In this document: piece after piece, positions 36,863 through 46,597 of the stretch
Layout of the letters: each line of letters opens with the position of its first letter
How positions within the stretch are numbered: position 1 is the stretch's first letter
NCBI GenBank assembly: GCA_965242615.1
Contig: CBDESR010000004.1
Location: forward strand, 124,001 to 188,000
From: CBDBCU01 sp965242615
GTDB taxonomy: Bacteria > Chloroflexota > Dehalococcoidia > Lucifugimonadales > UBA3495
Direction: 5' to 3'
Length of the DNA: 64,000 nt
Made by a program: the position numbers and the translations under genes
Notes under the pieces: generated by a model
Database searches by the model: none
Seen by the model: only the letters and a program-made list of their open reading frames with translations
What the model was told of the DNA's origin: nothing

Positions 36863-37754
36863 TTAGCGGCGGCGGACGCGTTTGAGACAGGTGGCGGTGT
36901 AGGGGCTTTCGTAGCTGGCTTTGAACTGGAAGTCGGGGCCGTCGTCCAAGTCCTCGCTGTAGTAAAACCGGTTGTTGCCGGAGTCCATGATGTCGCGAGC
37001 CTTGGAGTAGCCGCGGGCCCGGCATTGGGCGCGGGCGTCGGCGGCGATGTAGTCTTGACGGTTGGCGACAATGTCGTTGTACCAAGCCTCGCCGGTGCCG
37101 CCGGCACTGAAATAGGGTACGAACACGGCGACCGCGTCGGCCTTTGCGGAGTTTTCGGTACTGCTCACCGCGCCGGCGGGCAAGTCGGAGGGCTGCCCGA
37201 ACTGGTAAGTGGTGGACAAGGAAAACTTTTTCCATTTCCAGCGGCGGCGGCGTTCCTCCCGGGGGAATTCAAAGATGAGTTCGCGGGAGACGCCGGTAAC
37301 GCCGGATTCGCCATCAGTCAAGTAGCCCTCTTGGGCGGCCAGGAAGCCGCGGAAGTTGCCGCTTTCGCCGAAGTAGACGGTGTCGTCCCGCTCATTGCGG
37401 TGGCGGCCGGCAGCCCAGGTTTCGGCTTTGGTGAAGGTGTCGGATTGGTCGATGGCGCAGTAGATGGTTTTGCCGCGGTTGGCGGCGAGGGATTCGAGGA
37501 TAAGGGAGACGCGGGGATCGTCAGCGTCGGCAAGGGCGGGGGAGGGTTGCCAGTCGTCACAGTTCCAGGGGATGGAACGGGGGGCGGCTTGGGCTACGTC
37601 TGTATAGAACAAACGTTCTGGAGTGGGGTAGTACGGAATTGGAGGAGGTGAGGGTGGGTTCGGCGCGGCCGCTGTTATTGGCAAAGGCGGCGGCGACCAG
37701 GAGGAGGGATAGGGTGGTCAGGGACAGGATTAGTTTGAGGGGGAAGGAGAACAT
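36863..37754 (-). CDS. Secreted repeat-family protein copy 3, signal peptide out of frame
   Basis: ATG 37754 (GGAGG upstream) starts a signal peptide (MFSFPLKLILSLTTLSLLLVAAAFA). The mature module lies in a second frame reaching 36863. The tract found in copies 1 and 2 is replaced here by CCCCACTCC, yet the frame offset equals that of the C9 copy. No homopolymer slippage could easily correct it. In the module frame a TTG at 37684 could start a leaderless form. The variable part contains CRARGYS and ends YTATCLKRVRRR. Function unknown. Either a decayed gene, one with recoding, or a sequence error. Confidence 0.6.
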
Positions 37755-37791
37755 ATAGCCGACCTCCGTGGGGAAAGTTCGAGGTGGGGTT

Positions 37792-37821
37792 ACGGTAACA
37801 GGATGAGGCTGGGGTTGTCAA
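37792..37821 (-). promoter_or_regulatory. Promoter of family copy 3
   Basis: TTGACA (complement of 37816-37821), 18-bp spacer and TACCGT (complement of 37792-37797), like copies 1 and 2. Confidence 0.45.
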
Positions 37822-37868
37822 TTGGGGATGAAGGGGGGAATTTGGAAGGATGGGAATGACGGGTGCGG

Positions 37869-38060
37869 TTCTGGATTCCCACTTTCGTGGGAATGACGGT
37901 GGGCTGGCGGTTTGCCGATGGGGAGACGGCGGGGGAACTTTTGTAAAAGTTCCCCCGCACCCCCTTAAAACTTTTGGATTTTGGAGGATGGCTGGTTGTC
38001 TTGAAGGTAGTTGTGGGGGCGGTGTTTTAGATTCCTCGGCTATCGCCTCGGAATGACATG
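37869..38060. repeat. Palindromic repeats of families A, B and C
   Basis: A at 37869-37898, B palindrome at 37931-37956 and C at 38029-38060, in the 515-bp gap between copy 3 and the biotinyl carrier gene. The rest of the gap shows no gene. Confidence 0.85.
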
Positions 38061-38269
38061 GGGGGGCTGGGTCGCGGGATGGCATAGGTAACATACGGGG
38101 GATGACGGTTGCGGTTTGGGATGCCTCTTTCGGGGGAGTGGCGGTTGTTGTAGGGGATGGCCTTGGTTTAAGGGGTGATAGGTGGGGTTGGTGGGGGCTG
38201 GGCGGGTTGGCAAAGTTGGGTCGGTTGGGTTAAACTGCATTGCCAGATTGAGCGGGGGGCGACAGGGTT

Positions 38270-38716
38270 TTGACCAGTATCCGGGTAAAGGTCGGGGAAC
38301 AGTGGTATTCGGTGGAAGTGGGGGATTTGAGCCGTACGCCGGTGGAGGCGCGGGTGGACGGGGAGATTTACTATGTGGAAGTAGAATCCCCGGAGCCGCC
38401 GGTTACGCCGGCCCGGTCAAGGCGGGGGCGGCGGCCGCCGAGTCGGACGCTGCCGCCGGCGTTTCCGCGGGGCGGGACGCCGGTAGGTTCTTTTGACCCG
38501 TCGGATGCGGTATTGCGGTCGCCAATGCCGGGACGGGTTATCGCGATTCGGGTGCGGCCGGGCGACCGGGTGGCGGCCGGGGATGAGGTGTGCGTGGTCG
38601 AGGCGATGAAAATGGAGCAGAGCATCCGGGCGGCCCGGGACGGGGTAGTCAAGGAAATTTATGTGCAGCCGATGGATTCGGTGAGCGCGAATGATGCGCT
38701 GATTGAGTTGGAGTAG
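38270..38716 (+). CDS. Biotin/lipoyl attachment (biotin carboxyl carrier) protein
   Basis: 148 residues from a TTG start. A C-terminal biotinyl domain from about residue 80 carries the classical EAMKM (Lys114 would be biotinylated) and the flanking SPMPGRVIAI turn. A short N-terminal domain and a basic Pro/Arg-rich linker precede it. It would act as carrier subunit for an acyl-CoA carboxylase (acetyl- or propionyl-CoA) whose other subunits are not nearby. It ends 4 bp before uvrA, so the two are probably co-transcribed. Confidence 0.85.
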   Translation: MTSIRVKVGEQWYSVEVGDLSRTPVEARVDGEIYYVEVESPEPPVTPARSRRGRRPPSRTLPPAFPRGGTPVGSFDPSDAVLRSPMPGRVIAIRVRPGDRVAAGDEVCVVEAMKMEQSIRAARDGVVKEIYVQPMDSVSANDALIELE

Positions 38717-38720
38717 GTAG

Positions 38721-41675
38721 ATGCCGCAGGATTATATCTATGTCAAGGGGGCGCGGGAGCATAACCTTAAAAATGTCGAAGTAACCATCCCCCGGGATAA
38801 GCTGGTGGTGATTACCGGGGTATCGGGTTCCGGCAAAAGCTCCCTGGCTTTTGACACCATTTACGCCGAGGGGCAGAGGCGCTATGTGGAGTCGCTGTCG
38901 GCGTATGCGCGCCAGTTTCTGGGGCGGATGGACAAGCCGGATGTGGACTACATTGAGGGTCTGTCGCCGGCGATTTCCATTGACCAGAAGGGGGTATCGC
39001 ATAACCCCCGTTCCACGGTCGGCACGGTTACCGAAATCTATGACTATCTGCGGCTGCTGTTTGCGCGGGTGGGGGTGCCGCATTGTCCCAAGTGCGATCG
39101 GCCGGTGGAGCGGCAAACGGTGCAGCAGATTGTGGATGCGCTGCTGGCGCTGCCGGCGGATAGCCGGGTGACTTTGCTGGCGCCGAAGGTGCGGCGGAAA
39201 AAGGGGGAGCATAAGGAGGTTTTCGAGGCGGCGCGCAAGGCGGGGTTTGTGCGGGCGCGGGTGAATGGGGAGACGCTGCTGCTGGAGGAAACGGACAATC
39301 TCAATCTGAACAAGCAGAAGTGGCACTACATCGAATTGGTCATCGACCGGCTTATCGTGCGGGCGGACACGGAACAGAGCCGGGTGGCGGAGTCGGTGGA
39401 GACGGCGCTGCGGGAAGGGGATGGGGTGCTGCAAGCCTTGCGGCAGTCGCCGGAAGCCGGCGGTAAAGAGGAGGAACTGGTCTTTTCGGAGCAGTTTGCC
39501 TGCGTCCGGTGCGGGATCAGCCTGCCGGAGATTGAGCCGCGCACTTTCAGTTTTAACAGTCCGCACGGGGCTTGTCCGCAATGCACCGGGCTGGGGTTTA
39601 AGCTGGAAGTGGATCCGAATCTGGTTATCCCCAACAAGAATCTGTCGCTGGTGGACGGGGCGATCGTGGCTTGGGCCAAGTCGGGGACGATGCCGGGCTG
39701 GTATTCGAGTATGGTGGAGTCGGTGGGACGGGCTTATGGGTTTTCGCCGCAGACGCCGGTTAAAGACCTGGAAGCGGAGCAGTTGGAAGTCATCCTTTAC
39801 GGGAGCAAGAGCCGCAAAATCAACATTCGGCACCGTACGCACAACGGGCGGGTCTATAACTGGGAAACGCGGTTTGAGGGGATTATAACTACCCTGGAGC
39901 GGCGGTATCGGGAAACGGAGTCGGAGCATAGCCGGCAGGAAATTGAGCGGTATATGACGGCGCGGCCGTGCCAGGGCTGCGATGGGCGGCGGCTGAAGCC
40001 GGAGGCGTTGGGCGTCCGGGTGTGCGGGTTGGGGATTATGGAAGTGACGGCAATGAATATCGGGCAGGGGCTGGAGTGGGTGCGGGCGATTGACCCGGAT
40101 GCGCCGGGGCCGCATAGCGGGGAAACTTTGTCCCGGCGCAACAAAGCCATTGCCAACCAGATACTGAAGGAAATCGAGAGTCGGCTGCATTTTCTCGACG
40201 GCATCGGCTTGGACTATGTGACGATGAACCGCACGGCGCGGACGCTGTCCGGGGGGGAAGCGCAGCGGGTGCGGCTGGCGACGCAAATCGGTTCCGGGTT
40301 GACCGGAGTGCTGTATGTGTGCGATGAGCCGACGGTGGGGCTGCATCCCCACGATGACCATCGGCTAATCAATACGCTGACCCGGCTGCGGGATATGGGC
40401 AACACGGTTATTGTGGTGGAACACGATGAGGCGATGATGCGGGCGGCGGATCATATCGTCGATTTGGGGCCGGGGGCCGGGGAACATGGCGGGCATATCG
40501 TGGCGACCGGGGATATTGGGGAAGTGATGGACAATCCCGGTTCTTTGACCGGGCAGTACCTGAGCGGGGACAAGCGGATACCGCTGCCGGAGCAGCGGCG
40601 GCCGGGGAACGGGGGTTTTATCACTGTGTCCGGGGCGCGGGAGAATAACCTGAAGGAGGTAAGCGTTGCGCTGCCTTTGGGGACGCTGACCTGCGTAACC
40701 GGGGTATCGGGTTCGGGGAAAAGCACGCTGATTTATGATGTGCTTTACAAGAAACTGGCGCAGGTGCTGAACCGGGCGCGGGACTATCCCGGGGCGCATA
40801 AGGAAGTAACCGGGATTGAGAACATTGACAAGGTGGTCAACATTGACCAGTCGCCAATCGGGCGGACGCCGCGGAGCAATCCGGCGACTTACACCGGGGC
40901 TTTTACGCCGATCCGGGAGTTGTTTGCGTCTTTGCCGGAGGCCAAGGTGCGGGGCTACAAGCCGGGGCGGTTTTCCTTTAATGTGAAGGGCGGTCGCTGC
41001 GAAGCCTGTCAAGGGGAGGGCTATAACCAGATTGAGATGCAGTTTCTGCCGGATGTGACGGTGCCGTGCGAGATTTGCCAAGGGCGGCGTTATAACCGGG
41101 AGGCGTTGGAGGTGACGCTGCGGGAGCAGAGCATTGCCGATGTGCTGGATATGACCGTGGACCAGGCGTTGGAATTTTTCTGGAATTTTCCGCGGATTCG
41201 GCCCAAGCTGGAGACTTTGCGGGATGTGGGCTTGGGTTATATTCGTTTGGGGCAGCCGGCGACGACGCTGTCCGGGGGGGAAGCGCAGCGGGTGAAGCTG
41301 GCGACGGAGTTGGCGAAGCGGGCGACCGGCAAGACGCTGTATCTGATGGATGAGCCGACGACGGGTTTGTCTTTTGAGGATTGCGCCGCTTTGCTGCGGG
41401 TGCTGCATCGGTTGGTGGACAATCGCAATACGGTGGCGCTGATTGAGCATAACCTGGATTTGATTAAAAATGCGGATTGGATTGTGGACTTGGGGCCGGG
41501 AGCCGGCGACCGGGGCGGGCAGCTGATTGCCTGCGGTACGCCGGAGGAGTTGGCGCAACGCCCGGAGTCGCATACCGGCCGCTACTTGCGGCCGTTGCTG
41601 GGGATGCCGGCGGTTCCGGCCGCGGCGGCGGTGAATGGGGTAAGGGAGGCGGTGGCGGCGGCGGGGGATGGGTAG
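38721..41675 (+). CDS. uvrA: Excinuclease ABC subunit A
   Basis: 984 residues, full length. Two ABC ATPase modules: Walker A GVSGSGKSSLAFDTIYAEG near residue 31 and GVSGSGKSTLIYD near 655, signatures LSGGEAQRVRLA and LSGGEAQRVKLA, Walker B DEPTVGLHP and DEPTTGLSF. Zinc modules are CVRCG...CPQC near 260 and CEACQGEGY...CEIC near 760. UvrA recognises DNA lesions and loads UvrB in nucleotide excision repair. Confidence 0.97.
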   Translation: MPQDYIYVKGAREHNLKNVEVTIPRDKLVVITGVSGSGKSSLAFDTIYAEGQRRYVESLSAYARQFLGRMDKPDVDYIEGLSPAISIDQKGVSHNPRSTVGTVTEIYDYLRLLFARVGVPHCPKCDRPVERQTVQQIVDALLALPADSRVTLLAPKVRRKKGEHKEVFEAARKAGFVRARVNGETLLLEETDNLNLNKQKWHYIELVIDRLIVRADTEQSRVAESVETALREGDGVLQALRQSPEAGGKEEELVFSEQFACVRCGISLPEIEPRTFSFNSPHGACPQCTGLGFKLEVDPNLVIPNKNLSLVDGAIVAWAKSGTMPGWYSSMVESVGRAYGFSPQTPVKDLEAEQLEVILYGSKSRKINIRHRTHNGRVYNWETRFEGIITTLERRYRETESEHSRQEIERYMTARPCQGCDGRRLKPEALGVRVCGLGIMEVTAMNIGQGLEWVRAIDPDAPGPHSGETLSRRNKAIANQILKEIESRLHFLDGIGLDYVTMNRTARTLSGGEAQRVRLATQIGSGLTGVLYVCDEPTVGLHPHDDHRLINTLTRLRDMGNTVIVVEHDEAMMRAADHIVDLGPGAGEHGGHIVATGDIGEVMDNPGSLTGQYLSGDKRIPLPEQRRPGNGGFITVSGARENNLKEVSVALPLGTLTCVTGVSGSGKSTLIYDVLYKKLAQVLNRARDYPGAHKEVTGIENIDKVVNIDQSPIGRTPRSNPATYTGAFTPIRELFASLPEAKVRGYKPGRFSFNVKGGRCEACQGEGYNQIEMQFLPDVTVPCEICQGRRYNREALEVTLREQSIADVLDMTVDQALEFFWNFPRIRPKLETLRDVGLGYIRLGQPATTLSGGEAQRVKLATELAKRATGKTLYLMDEPTTGLSFEDCAALLRVLHRLVDNRNTVALIEHNLDLIKNADWIVDLGPGAGDRGGQLIACGTPEELAQRPESHTGRYLRPLLGMPAVPAAAAVNGVREAVAAAGDG

Positions 41676-41739
41676 GGGGGATTGGGGGTTCGGTGATTCC
41701 GGGTTTTGCAACTATCGCGTATTTTAGGGGAGTTCGGCG

Positions 41740-43797
41740 ATGGCGACGCGGGAATGGGAAAGCACGTTGAATATACGGCTTGCGGCGGTTCTGCGCAGCT
41801 GGGGGTTGGACGCCCGGCCGGAGGTGATCCATCCCGGCAACCGGCGCATCGATGTAGAGGTTCACATTGGGCCGGCTCTGATTGCGGTGGAAGCGGAACA
41901 CGGCCAGTCCCCGGGCAAGCGGGCCGAAGCGATTCGGGATGCCGATGCCCGGCTGGAGCAAGGGTTGGCGCAGTGCGCGGTGGCGGTGTGCTATCCCGAC
42001 GGGACTACGGAGGGGTCGCTGCCGGATACGCGGGTGATTTGGACGGTGCGGGATGGGAGCGGCAGCGCGCCGAATTGGGTTGAGGGCAACATTGAGCGGT
42101 TGGCGGCGGTCATCCGACTGGCGCCGGCGCAATTGGGCAATCCGGACTATGTGGCGGCCGCTTTATCCAGCAGTTTGGACGGGGCGGTGCGGCGGCTCAG
42201 CGAAAGCCAGAAACAGGAATTGGCCCGGGCGATTGACCTGCCGCGGCAGACGAAAAACAAGCGGCCGACGCCGCATCCTTGGGACGCTCCGGCCAAGCGG
42301 GCTTTGCTGGTGGTGGCTACCGCCGTGATGTTTCATTCCCGGCTGGACAGCCATCGCAACGAACTGCGCCCGGAACTGGATAACCGCACCGGTCAGCCTT
42401 ACGCCGGGCCTTGGCCGCCGGCGATGGCGCAGCAATGCGCTGACGCCGACGACCCGGTGGGGGCTTTTGGCGACGCCTGGAATCTGATTCTGGCTTTGGA
42501 CTACAAGCCGATTTTTGAGACGGGACGGGCGGCCCTCTTGTCTTGTCCGCGGAGTCCGGCTTTTACCGCCGCCGTCCGGGATACTGCGGGGGCGGCGCTG
42601 GCGGCGACCGGGGATGTGGCCGGCTTTCGGCATGATTTGCTGGGGCGCATTTTCCATACGGTTCTGGATACGGCCCGCTATGACGGTTCTTTTTACACCA
42701 CTACGCCGGCGGCTACTTTGCTGGCTACTTTGGCGATTACCGAGGCGATGTGCGATTGGTCGGACCCGGCGGCGGTTGCCCGCTTGCGGATTACGGACCC
42801 GGCTTGCGGCACGGGGACTTTGCTGATGGCGGCGGCGGAACGCATCCGGGATATTAACCCGCGCTTGCGGGATGACCCGGCTCTGGCGGCGGCGCTGATT
42901 GAGCAGGTGTTGGTGGGCTATGATGTGAACTTGACGGCGACGCACATGGCGGCGGCTACTCTGGGCTTGCTGTCGCCCACCACGCAGTTTCAGAAAATGA
43001 AAATCTGGCGCAGCCTGTTGGGGGTGGATGCGGATGGCGTAGCGCACTTGGGTTCGTTGGAGTTTTTGGATCAGAAGCCGATGTTGATGCCCTGGCCTAA
43101 CGGGGCGACCAAGACGACCCACGTCAACGGCGATGCGGCGGCGGCGATGGCGGAGCCGTCGGATGTGGTGCTGATGAACCCGCCCTTTACCCGGGACAGC
43201 TTGCGGCATGACCAGTTCAGCCGGGAGGATGAAAAGAAAATCAAAGACCGGGAAAAGGAACTTTTCACCGAAAAGCCGGTGCATCTTTCCAGCAACGGCA
43301 ACGCCTTTCTGGTTTTGGCTAGTTATCTCCGACGAGCCGACTCCGGCGTTATTGCGGCGATTTTGCCCTTGGTAACGGCGACCAATGCCTCAAGCTTGGA
43401 AATCCGCCGGTTTCTGGCCAGTCAGTACCATATCGAAACTATTGTGACCTCTCACGACCCTGGACGCATTTACTTTTCCGAAAACACCAACATCGGGGAG
43501 CTGCTACTGGTTTGCCGCACTTGGCAGCCGGGGCAACAGACGAAGCCGCCGACCCGGGTAGTGAATCTGGCAAGGAATCCGTCCACGCCCGCCGACGCCT
43601 TCGGCGTAGCCCGCGCCATTCGCGATGACCGGGTAGCGGCACAAGGCTATGGCACGGTTCAGGAGTGGCCGGAAAGCCGCATTGCAGAGGGCGATTGGGG
43701 CGCGGTGCAATTTCTTTCGCCGGCTTTGTGCGATTGGTTTGTTCGGCTGCGTCAGAACCGGTTTTTCCCCGTTGTTGCCTTGGTTGAGATTGCCTAG
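41740..43797 (+). CDS. N-6 adenine DNA methylase with N-terminal nuclease-like domain (ends at an internal TAG)
   Basis: 685 residues. The N-terminal 100 residues contain RIDVEVHIGPALIAVEAEHG, which fits a PD-(D/E)xK nuclease variant (D..E followed by VEAE). From about residue 300 comes the N6-methyltransferase core: motif I TDPACGTGTLLM near 350, motif IV NPPF near 475, and a C-terminal target-recognition part. The frame stops at TAG 43795-43797 after VVALVEIA. In-frame translation beyond it (VGPAGRRTQDAFTRS, then ALWDHKTD) continues the same family, so one codon, probably GAG, has become TAG. It resembles type IIG or BREX/DISARM-like methylases; no restriction partner is adjacent. Confidence 0.75.
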   Translation: MATREWESTLNIRLAAVLRSWGLDARPEVIHPGNRRIDVEVHIGPALIAVEAEHGQSPGKRAEAIRDADARLEQGLAQCAVAVCYPDGTTEGSLPDTRVIWTVRDGSGSAPNWVEGNIERLAAVIRLAPAQLGNPDYVAAALSSSLDGAVRRLSESQKQELARAIDLPRQTKNKRPTPHPWDAPAKRALLVVATAVMFHSRLDSHRNELRPELDNRTGQPYAGPWPPAMAQQCADADDPVGAFGDAWNLILALDYKPIFETGRAALLSCPRSPAFTAAVRDTAGAALAATGDVAGFRHDLLGRIFHTVLDTARYDGSFYTTTPAATLLATLAITEAMCDWSDPAAVARLRITDPACGTGTLLMAAAERIRDINPRLRDDPALAAALIEQVLVGYDVNLTATHMAAATLGLLSPTTQFQKMKIWRSLLGVDADGVAHLGSLEFLDQKPMLMPWPNGATKTTHVNGDAAAAMAEPSDVVLMNPPFTRDSLRHDQFSREDEKKIKDREKELFTEKPVHLSSNGNAFLVLASYLRRADSGVIAAILPLVTATNASSLEIRRFLASQYHIETIVTSHDPGRIYFSENTNIGELLLVCRTWQPGQQTKPPTRVVNLARNPSTPADAFGVARAIRDDRVAAQGYGTVQEWPESRIAEGDWGAVQFLSPALCDWFVRLRQNRFFPVVALVEIA

Positions 43798-43845
43798 GTA
43801 GGGCCGGCCGGCCGGCGCACTCAAGACGCGTTCACCAGGTCAAGT

Positions 43846-44481
43846 ATGCCCAGCACTCAGGGGCAAACGGCACTGTGGGACCATAAAACCGACACTACCC
43901 AATCGATGGCGGCCAAGCCAGACGCCTACCTTGAAATCCGGCCCGGCAAGGAACATCTGGCAGAAAGCTATTGGGGTCAGCGCGGCCGTTTCCTCTTGCC
44001 GCAGCGTCTTTTCCTACCTACAACCCGGGTATTGTCGGTTCGGCTGGAGCTGCCGGGCTTGGGTTCGGCTTGGGTGCCTTGCCGCATCGATGCCAATCGG
44101 GACGCTACGGAAAATTGGGAAAAGGCTTTGTGCGCCTACTTGAATTCGTCCATAGGCATATTGTCGGTCTTGGGCGACCGTTCCAACAAGAAGCCTACCT
44201 ACCCGAATTTTTCTCTGGATGACCTGCGCCGCTTGCCCGTTCCTAATTTTGCCGCTATTGGAGAGCAAGCGGTAGCCGGGTTGGCGGCGGCTTATGACCA
44301 GTATGCCGATGCGGTGCTGCGGCCGTTGCCGCAGTTGAATGGCTGCCCGGCGCGGCAGGGGTTGGATGCGGCGGTTATTGCCGCCTTGGGCTTGGATGGG
44401 GAGTTGGTGGCAAATATCCGCCGGCAGTTGGCGATGGAGCCGTCGGTGACCGGGCAGCGGTATGCCGGGTTTGAGGGGTAG
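43846..44481 (+). CDS. C-terminal part of the DNA methylase after the amber codon
   Basis: 211 residues, in the same frame as the upstream segment. It opens with an ATG, but homology should begin right after the TAG at 43797. The content (KTDTTQSMAAKPDAYLEI, a strand-rich central part, CAYLNSSIGILSVLG and DDLRRLPVPNF) is typical of the specificity/C-terminal end of N6-methylase proteins. It is unlikely to work alone. Restart at the ATG with a split protein is possible but I see no ribosome-binding site. Confidence 0.6.
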   Translation: MPSTQGQTALWDHKTDTTQSMAAKPDAYLEIRPGKEHLAESYWGQRGRFLLPQRLFLPTTRVLSVRLELPGLGSAWVPCRIDANRDATENWEKALCAYLNSSIGILSVLGDRSNKKPTYPNFSLDDLRRLPVPNFAAIGEQAVAGLAAAYDQYADAVLRPLPQLNGCPARQGLDAAVIAALGLDGELVANIRRQLAMEPSVTGQRYAGFEG

Positions 44482-44493
44482 GGGGGTGAATGT

Positions 44494-44515
44494 GGTATAT
44501 AATCCCCTATATACC
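44494..44515 (+). promoter_or_regulatory. Inverted repeat and -10-like element before the aldehyde dehydrogenase gene
   Basis: ggtatata, 6-nt loop, tatatacc: a perfect 8-bp inverted repeat that contains TATAAT at 44498-44503, 34 bp before the start codon. It may be a promoter with an overlapping operator. Confidence 0.4.
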
Positions 44516-44536
44516 GATTATAGAGGGGTGAGGTTG

Positions 44537-46054
44537 ATGACGCAAACCGCAGTGGAAACTAGGCAGTACGACCTGCTGATTGACGGACAGTGGCGGGCGG
44601 CGGATAGCGGCGATTATTTCGCGGTGGAGAACCCGGCTACCGGCGACACGGTGGCCCGGATGGCTAATGCCGGGCCGGCGGATGTGGCGGCGGCCGTAGC
44701 GGCGGCGGAGCGAGCCTTTAAGCATGGCCCTTGGGCTACTATGCCCGACGCCGACCGGGGCAAAATCCTGTGGCGGATGGCGGATTTGGTCGAGGAGCGG
44801 CGGCTGGAGTTGGGCCGCTTGGAGTCGATTTCCAACGGGCGGCCGATTTCGGAAACTTCGTCGCAAATGCTGGTGGTCGCCAGTTATTTCCGCTACTTCG
44901 CCGGGTTCTGCGACAAAATCCAAGGCGCCACGGTGCCGACAGACCGGGGACACTTTAACTATACGGTGCGGGTGCCGCTGGGCGTAGTCGGGCAACTTAC
45001 CCCCTGGAATCATCCTTTGATGATTGCCGCCAAGAAACTGGCGCCGGCTCTGGCCGCCGGCTGCACGGTGGTGTTGAAACCGTCGGAATGGGCGCCGCTG
45101 ACGCCTACCGAAATCGGCAACATTGCCCGGGAAGCCGGCTTGCCGCCGGGGGTACTGAACATTGTCAACGGCTTTGGGCCGACGGCGGGCAAGGCGTTGG
45201 CTGGAGACCCGCGCTTGGGCAAACTGGACTTGACCGGCGGGACGGAAACCGGCAAGGCGGTGGCGCAGGTAGCCGGCAGCAACCTCACGCCGTTGCAAGC
45301 GGAGTTGGGCGGCAAGGCGCCGGTCATCGTCTTTGCTGACGCCAATTTGGAGGATGCGGTCAACGGGTGCGCTTTTGCCGCTTTCGTTGCCTCTGGGCAA
45401 ACCTGCATTCAGGGTTCCCGGGCGGTGGTGCATCGCTCCATTTATGACCAGTTCGTAGCCGGGTTGTCGGCAAAGGCGGCGACGATACGCATCGGCGACC
45501 CGACGGATTTTGAGACGCAGATGGGGCCGGTGGTGTCGAAGCCGGCTTATGACCGCATACTGGGCTACATCAAAATCGCCCAGGAGGAAGGGGCCGGCGT
45601 GGCCGCCGGCGGCCGCCATCCGGCCGGCGCGGAATACGCCAACGGTTACTTTATTCAGCCGACGGTCTTGTCGGAGGTGCGGCCGGAGATGACCGTGGCG
45701 CAAGAGGAAATCTTTGGCCCGGTGGTGGCGGTAATCCCCTTTGACACCGAGGACGAAGCCATTGCCATTGCCAACGATATTCCCTACGGCTTGGGCTGCT
45801 CCATCTGGACGCGGGATGTGGCCCGGGCGCACCGGGTCGCGCGGGAAGTGGTAGCCGGGATAATCTGGATTAACGACCATCACCGCCTGCACCCGGCGAT
45901 ACCGTGGGGCGGGTTCAAGGATAGCGGTTACGGGCGGGAAGGCAGTTTCGACTTCATCCACGAATACACCGCGCCCAAGTATGTGTGCGTGCGGGTCGAG
46001 GCGCAGGGCTTTGACTGGTACGCGGCTACCGGGCCGGGGCAGCGGCTGAATTAG
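44537..46054 (+). CDS. Aldehyde dehydrogenase family protein
   Basis: 505 residues from ATG 44537 with GGGTGAGG upstream; an in-frame extension to 44462 runs through the methylase end and is rejected. The NAD-binding and catalytic landmarks are FNYTVRVPLGVVGQLTPWN, KPSEWAPLTP, the active-site Glu in ELGGKAPVIVF and the nucleophilic Cys in SGQTCIQGSR. It oxidises aldehydes to acids using NAD(P). It looks closest to betaine-aldehyde/gamma-aminobutyraldehyde-type enzymes, but the substrate is open. Confidence 0.93.
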   Translation: MTQTAVETRQYDLLIDGQWRAADSGDYFAVENPATGDTVARMANAGPADVAAAVAAAERAFKHGPWATMPDADRGKILWRMADLVEERRLELGRLESISNGRPISETSSQMLVVASYFRYFAGFCDKIQGATVPTDRGHFNYTVRVPLGVVGQLTPWNHPLMIAAKKLAPALAAGCTVVLKPSEWAPLTPTEIGNIAREAGLPPGVLNIVNGFGPTAGKALAGDPRLGKLDLTGGTETGKAVAQVAGSNLTPLQAELGGKAPVIVFADANLEDAVNGCAFAAFVASGQTCIQGSRAVVHRSIYDQFVAGLSAKAATIRIGDPTDFETQMGPVVSKPAYDRILGYIKIAQEEGAGVAAGGRHPAGAEYANGYFIQPTVLSEVRPEMTVAQEEIFGPVVAVIPFDTEDEAIAIANDIPYGLGCSIWTRDVARAHRVAREVVAGIIWINDHHRLHPAIPWGGFKDSGYGREGSFDFIHEYTAPKYVCVRVEAQGFDWYAATGPGQRLN

Positions 46055-46521
46055 CGGGCGTTGGCGGGGTGGCAGTCGTCGACGAAGGTTTCGACTACTA
46101 CCTTGAAATCGGCCGGATTAGCCAAGGAATAGTGAGACTTCTCCAAACCAACAACCCGGCCCTTTTGGTCTTTGCTAAGGGCTATGCCATAGCCATCCAC
46201 CGCGCTGATACTCGCGTCTTGAGGCAACCCCCACCACACCCGCAAAGTGCTGCGCTGGTGGTCATAAAACAGCTTTACGGCGGCATCAGCGGTCGCAGCC
46301 GCTGATGCCATCTCATTGGCCGTCAGCGCCACCGCCCGAAAGTCCGCCGTGTCGCCGCCCTGGAAATGGATATATTCAAAGCCGATGACTTTCCCGACTT
46401 TATCCTTAATCAGGATAAGGTCATCATCAGTCTCCGAACAGACTTCCTCATCCTGCGGATTACCCCACCACACGCACAAAGTACCTCCGATATTGTCGTA
46501 CAACACCCTTACCGCGGCCAT
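46051..46521 (-). CDS. Tandem DUF2283 protein
   Basis: 156 residues from ATG 46521 with AAGGAG upstream. Two related halves of about 70 residues: VLYDNIGGTLCVWWGNPQDEE near the start and LFYDHQRSTLRVWWGLPQD near residue 80, each followed by a V(I/V)G(F/L)E segment. This is the DUF2283 fold, a small beta-rich protein often near toxin-antitoxin genes. A one-domain paralog lies at 48450. It overlaps the aldehyde dehydrogenase stop by 4 bp in convergent orientation. Confidence 0.8.
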   Translation of the reverse strand: MAAVRVLYDNIGGTLCVWWGNPQDEEVCSETDDDLILIKDKVGKVIGFEYIHFQGGDTADFRAVALTANEMASAAATADAAVKLFYDHQRSTLRVWWGLPQDASISAVDGYGIALSKDQKGRVVGLEKSHYSLANPADFKVVVETFVDDCHPANAR

Positions 46522-46597
46522 ACTTTTTCTCCTTACAAAAACTGTGGGGGCCGGTTAATTAACCGCCCCCACTACGCTTTTTGCCCGGGGTTTGCGG

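Noticed and set aside
38649..40361. 570-codon - strand frame
   Set aside because: Antisense of uvrA.
43795..43797. TAG as pyrrolysine or other recoding
   Set aside because: No structural element or pyl genes seen; a simple point mutation from GAG explains it better.
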